The position numbers were made by a program, and so were the translations under genes. DNA of 11,811 nt from Bacteroidota bacterium (GTDB lineage: Bacteria > Bacteroidota > Bacteroidia > B-17B0 > Aurantibacillaceae), in contig SYEI01000308.1 in the NCBI GenBank assembly GCA_005800865.1, forward strand, positions 1 to 11,811, in the 5' to 3' direction. Position 1 is the stretch's first letter, and every line of letters starts with the position of its first letter. Under the pieces are notes generated by a model. That model ran no database searches and was not told the DNA's origin. It was given only the letters and a program-made list of their open reading frames with translations. Shown in pieces: positions 1-6,694 of this stretch.

Positions 1-181
1 ATTGTATATTGTCAGGCACTGGGCTTTTGCTTAATGCCTGTTTATCGGTATTGCATATAATGAAATCAACCCCTTTAATTCCTAAACGGAACATATGGTT
101 AACAGCGTTACTTCCGCCACCACCAACGCCAATTACTTTAATAATTGAGCTTTCTTCTTGTGGTAATTCAAATTGCATCAT
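1..181 (-). CDS. ftsZ: Cell division protein FtsZ, N-terminal fragment (cut by window edge)
   Basis: FtsZ is the tubulin-like GTPase that polymerises at midcell and recruits the divisome. Only the first 60 residues are present; the frame is open to base 1, so the gene continues outside the window. The fragment has the start of the GTPase fold: strand IIKVIGVG at residues 13-20, the glycine-rich nucleotide loop GGGGSNAVNHM at about 20-30, then GVDFIICNTDKQAL at 37-50, where NTD is a nucleotide-binding family motif. The start is a double ATG (bases 176-181), so either Met could be used; there is no Shine-Dalgarno sequence, only an A-rich leader. It follows ftsA after a 112-nt gap containing a palindromic repeat, the largest gap in the cluster here. 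Identity is clear from the glycine loop and from position after ftsQ-ftsA. Confidence 0.96.
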   Translation of the reverse strand, partial: MMQFELPQEESSIIKVIGVGGGGSNAVNHMFRLGIKGVDFIICNTDKQALSKSPVPDNIQ

Positions 182-229
182 GGTATTTATTTTTAGTTTT
201 TAATTCTTGTTGTTTGTTTTTATTTACAT

Positions 230-269
230 CCCCCGTCCGCCAGCTGGCGGACACCCCCTTCAAAGGGGG
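230..269. repeat. Compound palindromic element between ftsA and ftsZ
   Basis: Bases 235-252 (GTCCGCCAGCTGGCGGAC) form a perfect 18-bp palindrome. It is flanked on one side by CCCCC (230-234) and on the other by the inverted repeat CCCCCTT-CA-AAGGGGG (254-269). In the minus-strand transcript one C-run (265-269) faces two G-runs (254-258 and 230-234), so a small hairpin and a larger hairpin enclosing the palindrome are mutually exclusive. The GC content is far above the surrounding AT-rich sequence. No U-tract follows on either strand, so it does not look like an intrinsic terminator. From memory, elements of this look are dispersed between genes in many Bacteroidota genomes; a second copy is not visible in this window. 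It probably spans the middle of the ftsA-ftsZ gap (182-293), the rest of which is A/T-rich leader. Confidence 0.75.
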
Positions 270-293
270 AAAGGGTTTACGTTTCAATTTATG

Positions 294-1655
294 TTATTCT
301 ACGTCATCACTCATCCAATCCTTAGCTTTGCTAATTAATGAATCGAAGAAGTTTCCTACTTTTTGTTTTGAATGACCAGTTACTTTTTTCTCTGCTTTTT
401 TGCTAGCTGTTGCTTCTACTAAAACAGTTTCTTCTACTTGTTTCGAAGAGTTAGTTCCACGTTTCAATTCACGCTCGTATTTCTCAATACCTTTCATCAC
501 TAAGCCCACACCTGTTGCGTACATTGGATTTTTCAACTCATCATCAGCACCAGCTAAATGTTCGTTTGGAGTTCCAATACGGCAATCCATACCAGTAGTT
601 AACATTACTAATTGAGGTAAGTGTTTTAATTGAGAACCACCACCTGTTACTACGATGCCACCTGCTAATTTGCGTTCAAAACCAGAAGACTTAATTTCAA
701 ATAACACGAACTCTAAAATCTCTTCCATACGCGCTTGAATAATTTGCGCTAAGGTATTTACTGAAATTTCTTTGTGCGGACGACCTCTTAATCCTGGGAT
801 AGAAATCACCTCGTTCATTTGATTTTCTTGCGCTAAAGCTGAACCGAAACGCATTTTTAATTGCTCCGCTTGTGTTTTAATAATACCACAACCTTCTTTA
901 ATATCATCTGTAATGATGTTGCCACCAAAAGGAATAACAGCTGTATGACGGATAATACCATCATAGAAAATAGCTACATCAGTAGTACCACCACCAATAT
1001 CCACTAAAACAACACCTGCTTCTTTTTCTTCATCGCTTAAAACGGCATCAGCACTTGCTAATGGTTCTAAGTGTAAATCAACCGTGGTTAATTTAGCGCG
1101 ATCAACGCATTTAAAAATATTTTTTACAGCACTTACTTGTCCAGTAATAATATGGAAATTTCCTTCTAAACGAATTCCAGAATGACCAATTGGGTTACGG
1201 ATACCGCTTTCGTTATCAATAATATATTCTTGAGGAATCACGTGAATAATTTCTTCACCTGGACTCATCACTAAACGGTGCATGTTATCAATTAATTGAT
1301 CCACGTCGTTTTGAGAAACTTCTTCTTCTAATGATTTACGAGTCACCATACCGCGGTGTTGCATACTTTTAATATGCTGACCTGCAATACCAACAATTAC
1401 TTCTTCAATATCGATATTTGCTTTATCGCCTGCAATTTTAATAGCAGCTTTAATAGACTCAATGGTTTGCTCAATATTAGCAACTACACCACGGTGCACA
1501 CCTAGTGATTCGGATTTACCAATGCTTAAAATTTCTACTTTACCATTTTCGTTTTTATAACCAACGATAGCGGCAATTTTAGTTGTTCCAATGTCAAGAC
1601 CTACTACTAGTTCTGCATTTGCTGGCATTTGTTTTTGTGTTGGTTTATTGTCCAT
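294..1655 (-). CDS. ftsA: Cell division protein FtsA
   Basis: FtsA is an actin-like ATPase that anchors FtsZ filaments to the inner membrane and links the Z-ring to later divisome proteins. The 453-residue product has the actin-family phosphate loops GLDIGTTK (residues 19-26) and VDIGGGTTD (218-226), and the adenosine-side TGGGS (337-341). The FtsA-specific 1C subdomain lies at roughly residues 90-180. After about residue 395 comes a charged, lysine-rich linker, then an amphipathic helix VGNFFDSLISKAKDWM (about 433-448), the expected membrane-targeting sequence. Start ATG lies 4 nt after the ftsQ stop, with no Shine-Dalgarno sequence, so translation probably follows ftsQ. It is slightly longer than E. 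coli FtsA (420 aa) because of the linker. Nothing looks broken. Confidence 0.97.
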   Translation of the reverse strand: MDNKPTQKQMPANAELVVGLDIGTTKIAAIVGYKNENGKVEILSIGKSESLGVHRGVVANIEQTIESIKAAIKIAGDKANIDIEEVIVGIAGQHIKSMQHRGMVTRKSLEEEVSQNDVDQLIDNMHRLVMSPGEEIIHVIPQEYIIDNESGIRNPIGHSGIRLEGNFHIITGQVSAVKNIFKCVDRAKLTTVDLHLEPLASADAVLSDEEKEAGVVLVDIGGGTTDVAIFYDGIIRHTAVIPFGGNIITDDIKEGCGIIKTQAEQLKMRFGSALAQENQMNEVISIPGLRGRPHKEISVNTLAQIIQARMEEILEFVLFEIKSSGFERKLAGGIVVTGGGSQLKHLPQLVMLTTGMDCRIGTPNEHLAGADDELKNPMYATGVGLVMKGIEKYERELKRGTNSSKQVEETVLVEATASKKAEKKVTGHSKQKVGNFFDSLISKAKDWMSDDVE

Positions 1656-1659
1656 AAAC

Positions 1660-2472
1660 TTATTTTTTAGTGCAAACCACTTGGTTTTTATATTTTATAT
1701 TGATAGTTGAATATTTATTCCAGCCATCTGTTTTGTTTAATCCTTCGGTATAAAATGTTTTTAGTTTTTCAAACTTTTCTTCAAAATCTTTCGCATCTCC
1801 AAACACAATTTTATGATTACCAATTGAAGGGTATAACTCTAATTCCTTATCAGGCGTTACATTTATTTGATGTATCAGGCTTGCTAAAACCGAATCCTTA
1901 GCAATATAAGTGGAGATATTATAAATATCATCGAGTACACTGATGGCTGCAAATTTTTCGTTTTTCGAAATGGCATCTACCGAAACTTGGTAACGAGTTG
2001 CATATGGTTCAACAATGAATCCTGTGGCAATAATTACACGTGCGGTGAATTTATCACTCAAAGGCATGAGTTTAGATTTCGTATCAATGTAATAACTTTC
2101 GCCATCCATGTTCATTACTCGAACTAATGGTGTGCGCTGTGTTACATTCATGGTTACATCTCCATTTACATCTACGGCTATATCAGCGTTTTCTACAGCG
2201 GGATGAGAATTCAATGCTTTCTCTAAACCGTTCACATCAATATTTTGTAAAGTAGTGTTTAAGATTGAGTCGTTTCTTTCTTTAAAAAACTCTTTCACAT
2301 CCTCTTCATCAATAAAGGTGTTAACTTCTGTATTATTAACCGATACCAATAAATTTTCGGCTACTACGTTTTTTTCTTTGCTAGTAGCGAAGGCTAAAGA
2401 CGCTAGTAGGCCTGATAATCCAATAATCCAAAGAACGATGATTAATATTTTTCTAAAATTTATTTTTTTCAT
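1660..2472 (-). CDS. ftsQ: Cell division protein FtsQ
   Basis: FtsQ is a bitopic inner-membrane protein that bridges early and late divisome components through its periplasmic POTRA and beta domains. The 270-residue product has a basic cytoplasmic start (KKINFRK), one membrane segment at about residues 9-29 (ILIIVLWIIGLSGLLASLAF), then an extracytoplasmic region. Residues about 42-115 fit a POTRA-like domain, with the characteristic HPAVENADIAVDVNGDVTMNVTQRTP type of segment near 90-115. Sequence conservation in this family is low, so the call rests on topology, that POTRA edge, and position between murC and ftsA. Its ATG overlaps the murC stop as ATGA (2469-2472), indicating translational coupling. 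The product ends VVCTKK followed by TAA. Confidence 0.93.
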   Translation of the reverse strand: MKKINFRKILIIVLWIIGLSGLLASLAFATSKEKNVVAENLLVSVNNTEVNTFIDEEDVKEFFKERNDSILNTTLQNIDVNGLEKALNSHPAVENADIAVDVNGDVTMNVTQRTPLVRVMNMDGESYYIDTKSKLMPLSDKFTARVIIATGFIVEPYATRYQVSVDAISKNEKFAAISVLDDIYNISTYIAKDSVLASLIHQINVTPDKELELYPSIGNHKIVFGDAKDFEEKFEKLKTFYTEGLNKTDGWNKYSTINIKYKNQVVCTKK

Positions 2473-3860
2473 TTTGTTGTTTCATTCAGCAGCTTCTCAA
2501 TCGGTTCAATCAAACTGTCTATATCTCCTGCTCCCAATGTCATCACTACTTGTGGTGGATGTGTTTTTAAAAATTCAAGCACGTTTTCTTTTTTTACTAA
2601 AAACTTTTCTTTGCTTTTCATTTTATCCAACAACATCTGCGAATTGATTCCTTCGATGGGTTTTTCTCTGGCAGGGTAGATTTCTAATAACACACATACA
2701 TCCAACAAATCTAAACTCTCTGCAAAACCATCGGCAAAATCGCGTGTGCGTGTAAACAAATGCGGCTGAAAAATACCCGTTACTTTTTTATCTGGATATA
2801 ATTGTTTCGCAGCGGTAATAGCAGCTCTCAATTCTTCCGGATGATGGGCATAATCATCAATGTATACAACAGACTTTGATTTTACTCGGTAATCAAATCT
2901 TCGTTTCACTCCTTTAAAAGAACGTAAGGCTTTGTTTATCACATCGCCCTTAATACCTAATTGTTGCGCAACTGCTACTGCTGCTATCGAATTTTCTACA
3001 TTATGTAAACCCGGTAACCCAATGGCTACGTGGCTTACAGGCTCTATGGGACTATTGATATTGTAACAAAATTCGCCATCAATAATTTCAATAGAATTCG
3101 CAGAGTATTCAGTATCTAAATTTAATGAGTAGACAAGTCTTTTATCCTTGAGTCTCAAATCGTTATCAACATTTTTTTTAACAATCAAAAAGCCCTCTTT
3201 TTGAACCTGTGAAGCAAATTGAGTATAGGTTTGATGCATAGCATTTAAGTCGCCATAAATGTCCAGATGGTCAGCGTCAACACTTGTTATCACTGTAATA
3301 TAGGGATGAAGAGTCAAAAAAGAACGATCGTATTCATCTGCCTCAACTACTACGTAAGCGTCCTTATCGTTAGCATCGCCCAACAACAAATTGGTTTTAT
3401 AATTTTGAGAAATGCCCCCTAAAAAGGCAAAACAATTGATACCCGCTGTTTTTAAAATATGAGTCGTAAGCGTGGTGGTAGTTGTTTTTCCGTGAGTACC
3501 CGCAATAGCAATCGTGCGAAATTGTTTAGTGATTTCTCCTAATACCCAAGCACGTTTTTGTAAATTGTAGCCTTCGTTTTGAAGATATACAAACTCTGCG
3601 TGGTCTTTTGGAACAGCAGGCGTATAAATCACTAAAATATCTTCTTTATTATAGAGCGAAAATAATTTTTTGACTAAGGCTTTATCTTCATCAAAATGTA
3701 ATTGAGCGCCTTCGTCTTGTAATTGTCTCGTTAAATCTGTTTCAGTTTTGTCGTAACCATATACTGTTTTACCATAATGGTTAAAGTAGCGAACTAAAGC
3801 GCTCATGCCAATGCCACCAGCACCAAGGAAATAATATAATTTATAATCAAGTATGTTCAT
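2469..3860 (-). CDS. murC: UDP-N-acetylmuramate--L-alanine ligase MurC
   Basis: MurC is the cytoplasmic ATP-dependent ligase that adds L-Ala to UDP-MurNAc, the first amino acid of the stem peptide. The 463-residue protein has all three Mur domains. The N-terminal Rossmann domain has GAGGIGMSAL (residues 13-22). The central ATPase domain has P-loop GTHGKTTTT (121-129) and EADEYDRSF (173-181), followed by the DADHLD metal/phosphate region near 195-200. The C-terminal domain has DDYAHHPEE (335-343), FQPHLFTRTRD (364-374) and GAGDI (443-447). The EADEYDRSF and AHHPEE motifs separate MurC from MurD, MurE and Mpl. Length is normal. It starts 6 nt after the murG stop and its TGA overlaps the ftsQ start. 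Confidence 0.98.
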   Translation of the reverse strand: MNILDYKLYYFLGAGGIGMSALVRYFNHYGKTVYGYDKTETDLTRQLQDEGAQLHFDEDKALVKKLFSLYNKEDILVIYTPAVPKDHAEFVYLQNEGYNLQKRAWVLGEITKQFRTIAIAGTHGKTTTTTLTTHILKTAGINCFAFLGGISQNYKTNLLLGDANDKDAYVVVEADEYDRSFLTLHPYITVITSVDADHLDIYGDLNAMHQTYTQFASQVQKEGFLIVKKNVDNDLRLKDKRLVYSLNLDTEYSANSIEIIDGEFCYNINSPIEPVSHVAIGLPGLHNVENSIAAVAVAQQLGIKGDVINKALRSFKGVKRRFDYRVKSKSVVYIDDYAHHPEELRAAITAAKQLYPDKKVTGIFQPHLFTRTRDFADGFAESLDLLDVCVLLEIYPAREKPIEGINSQMLLDKMKSKEKFLVKKENVLEFLKTHPPQVVMTLGAGDIDSLIEPIEKLLNETTK

Positions 3861-3866
3861 TTAGTA

Positions 3867-4976
3867 CTAAAGGCTGTAGTGGGCTAATTTTAAAACTTCG
3901 TTGGCAATAATATTCGTAGAATTTGGCATAGCAAGTAATCCGCAATTTTTACTGATCTCTTGTTGCAAGCTGTTATTGTTTACTAAAGCAATCGCTTCTT
4001 TTATTAAGTTGGCTTTTGCTTGATCGTCTCTCACTAAAATGGCTGCTTTTTTATTTACTAAGGACATCGCATTTTTAGTTTGATGATCTTCGGCGGCAGT
4101 TAATAGAGGAACTAAAATACTTGGTTTTTGCACGATGCATAATTCGGAAATAGCACCAGCACCAGCTCGCGAAATCACCACGTCAGCAAAGGCATAAGCC
4201 AAATCCATGCGTGTAATAAAATCAACCGCTCTAATATTTTTGGATTCAAAAGCAGCTGTTTGTTGTTTAGCGGTTTCGAAATAGGTTTTACCTGTTTGCC
4301 AAATTAATTGAATATTATTATCGGCTAATTGTTGTAAGCCTTCACTCATCGCTTCGTTAATACCCTTAGCACCAAGGCTTCCGCCAACTACTAAAATCGT
4401 TTTTCGGTTTTTATCTAATTTAAAAAACTCAAACGCTTCGTCGCTTTTAGCAGCTATGTTCGTAATATCTTGTCGAACAGGATTACCCGTTAAAATAATT
4501 TTTTCTTTTGGGAAGAATTGCTCCATGCCTTCGTAGGCTACGCAAATCTTACTTGCTTTCTTCGATAATATTTTATTAGTAATTCCTGCGTACGAATTTT
4601 GTTCTTGCAATAATGCTGGAATTCCTTTGTTAGTAGCAGCTTTTAATAATGGTCCAGAAGCATAGCCACCAGTACCAACCACTACATCTGGTTTAAATTC
4701 ATTTACTATTTTGCGTGTCTTTAATAAAGACTGTATAATAAGGAATGGTAATTTTAAATTTGATAAGGTGAATTTACGTTGCAGACCCGCAATAGGAACA
4801 CCAATAATTTTGTAACCAGCCGCAGGAACTTTTTCCATTTCCATTTTACCAAGCGCACCTACAAATAAAATCTCCGCATGCGGTACTAACTTTTTTATTT
4901 CGTTAGCAATAGCTACTGCAGGAAAAATATGCCCTCCAGTGCCGCCGCCGCTTAATATGACTTTTAGTGGTTTCAT
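3867..4976 (-). CDS. murG: Lipid II synthase MurG (UDP-GlcNAc transferase)
   Basis: MurG is a peripheral GT-B glycosyltransferase on the cytoplasmic face of the membrane; it transfers GlcNAc from UDP-GlcNAc onto lipid I to form lipid II. The 369-residue protein has the N-domain glycine loop SGGGTGGHIFPA (residues 9-20), the second loop GTGGYASGP (101-109), QEQN (124-127) and TGNPVR (163-168) at the end of the N-domain. The C-domain has GGSLGA (198-203), SRAGAGAISEL (269-279) and AAEDHQTKNA (294-303), which bind the UDP-GlcNAc donor in the family. The start codon directly abuts the ftsW stop (TAAATG, no spacer), pointing to translational coupling of the lipid II maker to the polymerase that consumes it. 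No defects are seen. Confidence 0.98.
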   Translation of the reverse strand: MKPLKVILSGGGTGGHIFPAVAIANEIKKLVPHAEILFVGALGKMEMEKVPAAGYKIIGVPIAGLQRKFTLSNLKLPFLIIQSLLKTRKIVNEFKPDVVVGTGGYASGPLLKAATNKGIPALLQEQNSYAGITNKILSKKASKICVAYEGMEQFFPKEKIILTGNPVRQDITNIAAKSDEAFEFFKLDKNRKTILVVGGSLGAKGINEAMSEGLQQLADNNIQLIWQTGKTYFETAKQQTAAFESKNIRAVDFITRMDLAYAFADVVISRAGAGAISELCIVQKPSILVPLLTAAEDHQTKNAMSLVNKKAAILVRDDQAKANLIKEAIALVNNNSLQQEISKNCGLLAMPNSTNIIANEVLKLAHYSL

Positions 4977-6131
4977 TTATTCAGCAATCACTTCTTGTTC
5001 TTTATTAGTAGTATCCTCGTTTGCTCTACTCACGCTTAAAATAATACCGATAGCAATACAGGTAAACCAAATAGAGGTTCCTCCCATACTTACTAATGGT
5101 AATGGTTGACCTGTTACTGGAAATAAATTCACAGCAACCGCCATATTAATTAATGCTTGAAACACCAAGCTAAAACTTAAACCAACGGCCATTAATCCGC
5201 CAAAGGTTTTTTCTGAATCACGTAATATTCTGATTCCTCGAAATAATAAAATCATGTATAAGAAGAGCATAGCAAAGCCTGTAAACAAACCATACTCTTC
5301 AATGATAATGGCATAAATAAAATCGGAAGACGCTTGTGGCAAAAAGGCACGTTGGGTGCTGTTACCTGGACCTTTTCCAATAACGCCACCTGTAGCAATC
5401 GCAATTTTTGCTTGTTCGCTTTGATAATTATTTTTAGCATCTCCTTCAGAGAAATTTTCTATACGTGCTTTCCAAGTTCTACCACGTGGGATAGCATCAG
5501 GGAATTGATAAATCACAATGCCTAATAATAGGGCAAATCCTATGCAGCCACCTAAGATATATAAGATGAATTTTACTTTCACTTTTCCTACGAACATTAA
5601 GAATAAGCAGTTTGCAAATAGTAATGCCGCCGTAGAAAAGTTGGCTGGGAAAATGAGTAAACAGATAAAACCTACTGGGACTAATAAATATTTTAGGAGT
5701 GATTTAAAATCTTCTAATTGACCTTGACGAATAGTGAGTGTGCGCGCCACAAAAATTAATAGAATAATTTTGGCAACGTCAGAGGATTGAAATGTTAACC
5801 CTAACCCTGGTATTTCTACCCATCTGCTTGCCTCGCCGGCACTCACACCTTTTAGTAAGGTAAATAGTAATAATGGAACCACTAAGAAAATACCTATTTG
5901 TGCTACTCGCGAAAACAGCGTGTATTTTAGTTTGTGAACTAAATACATAATAAAAATACCGCCCACAACCGTGATGGCATGTTTTATTAAGTAAGCCTCC
6001 GTATTACCTTGTTTGTATTTATGTGCTAATGTTACAACCGAACTGTATACTACTAAAATAGATAGTAAAGACAAAAGAAAAACGATTGTCCAGATTACTC
6101 TATCTCCTTTTAAGTATGCGAATTGTTTCAT
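4977..6131 (-). CDS. ftsW: Septal peptidoglycan polymerase FtsW (SEDS family)
   Basis: FtsW is the multi-pass SEDS glycosyltransferase that polymerises lipid II at the septum together with its partner transpeptidase FtsI. The 384-residue protein is mostly hydrophobic with about ten membrane segments. Family motifs: RWVEIPGLGLTFQSSDVAK (about 103-121), GKGPGNS (252-258), and the loop LPQASSDFIYAIIIEEYGL (264-282), in which D270 matches the proposed catalytic Asp of SEDS enzymes. GQPLPLVSMGGTS (341-353) is the conserved loop near the last membrane segments. RodA is a close relative; position in the dcw cluster favours FtsW. The start is ATG with no Shine-Dalgarno sequence, after a 94-nt gap, so unlike murG its translation is not tightly coupled to the gene before it. 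Confidence 0.97.
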   Translation of the reverse strand: MKQFAYLKGDRVIWTIVFLLSLLSILVVYSSVVTLAHKYKQGNTEAYLIKHAITVVGGIFIMYLVHKLKYTLFSRVAQIGIFLVVPLLLFTLLKGVSAGEASRWVEIPGLGLTFQSSDVAKIILLIFVARTLTIRQGQLEDFKSLLKYLLVPVGFICLLIFPANFSTAALLFANCLFLMFVGKVKVKFILYILGGCIGFALLLGIVIYQFPDAIPRGRTWKARIENFSEGDAKNNYQSEQAKIAIATGGVIGKGPGNSTQRAFLPQASSDFIYAIIIEEYGLFTGFAMLFLYMILLFRGIRILRDSEKTFGGLMAVGLSFSLVFQALINMAVAVNLFPVTGQPLPLVSMGGTSIWFTCIAIGIILSVSRANEDTTNKEQEVIAE

Positions 6132-6225
6132 TAGTTGTTTTATTTTTTTGAGAAAAGTTTTTGGTTGTTGGATTTAATGGCTCTTTATAGAGTTTAATAA
6201 ATCAAACAACTTACAACAAATAACT
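6132..6225. other. 94-nt AT-rich gap between the solo MurD-like gene and ftsW
   Basis: This is the second largest gap in the cluster within this window. It is AT-rich. An octamer ctctttat occurs at 6181-6188 and again at 6229-6236, and CTCT/AGAG arms (about 6181-6192) could form a weak 4-bp stem. I looked on the minus strand for the Bacteroidota promoter pattern TTTG-N19-TANNTTTG and did not find a good match. No terminator-like hairpin with a U-tract is visible. It may simply be the ftsW leader, or a scar left by insertion of the extra gene upstream. Confidence 0.4.
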
Positions 6226-6693
6226 TTACTCTTTATTTAGAACGAGTTCCTTGAATTTGTTGCCTCTGTTTTTATAATTATCAAAAGGGTCGAAACTTGG
6301 GCAAGCTGGCGAAAATAAAACCGCTTGGTTTTTAATCGCTTTTGCTTTCGAGATTCCAACAGCACTTTCTAAATTATCGGCTACAATAACCATCACGTGT
6401 TTATTAAAGATGTTTTTTATTTCAGAGAAACGTCTGCCAAAATAAATCACCGTTTTAATATTATAGTAATTGATATTAGTGAACCAAGAGTAATCGGTTT
6501 TTAAATCATCTCCACCTAATATTAATACTATTTCTGCGTCCACAGAATTAATACTTTCCACAGCTAATCTTGCATTAATTGCTTTCGAATCATTAATGAA
6601 GGTAACTTCATTAATATTGGCAACAAATTCAAAACTATGATCTGTTTCTCTATTAATAGAAAACGTTTTTTGACCTAGTGCAACTTCCTTCAT
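6226..6693 (-). CDS. Solo Mur-ligase C-terminal domain protein (MurD-like), function unknown
   Basis: This 155-residue protein matches only the last domain of MurD. Residues 19-155 align with residues 321-457 of the neighbouring MurD with about one gap; by eye about a third are identical. Shared landmarks are H-x-x-EFVA-x-IN (19-27), FINDSKA-x-N (32-40), LGGDD (59-63), AVLFSPACPSFDPF (124-137) and NYKNRG (139-144). It lacks the UDP-binding N-domain and the GKTTT ATPase domain, so it cannot be a ligase by itself. The first 18 residues (MKEVALGQKT...) have no counterpart that I recognise. At the position of the D-Glu-contacting Thr of MurD (NDSKATN) it has Ile39. The frame is intact, starts with ATG 1 nt after the murD stop, and has an SD-like AAGAGGT 7 nt upstream. 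It could be a pseudo-ligase that binds a Mur protein or substrate, or a decaying paralog; the open frame and kept motifs favour a functional protein. Product and role are inference. Confidence 0.8.
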   Translation of the reverse strand: MKEVALGQKTFSINRETDHSFEFVANINEVTFINDSKAINARLAVESINSVDAEIVLILGGDDLKTDYSWFTNINYYNIKTVIYFGRRFSEIKNIFNKHVMVIVADNLESAVGISKAKAIKNQAVLFSPACPSFDPFDNYKNRGNKFKELVLNKE

Positions 6694-6694
6694 T

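Noticed and set aside
230..269. Intrinsic terminator between ftsA and ftsZ
   Set aside because: The hairpins are strong but no U-tract follows on either strand, and ending transcription here would cut off ftsZ.
145..375. Plus-strand open frame of 76 codons across the ftsA-ftsZ gap
   Set aside because: It overlaps the start of ftsZ, the palindromic repeat and the end of ftsA, has no leader signal, and its protein is low-complexity with no family resemblance.
2255..2647. Plus-strand open frame of 130 codons opposite ftsQ and murC
   Set aside because: It spans the junction of two well-supported minus-strand genes, the translation has no recognisable domain, and AT-rich genes often leave such antisense frames.
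6132..6225. Internal promoter for ftsW
   Set aside because: No convincing TTTG-N19-TANNTTTG pattern is visible on the minus strand; loose partial matches are expected by chance in DNA this AT-rich.
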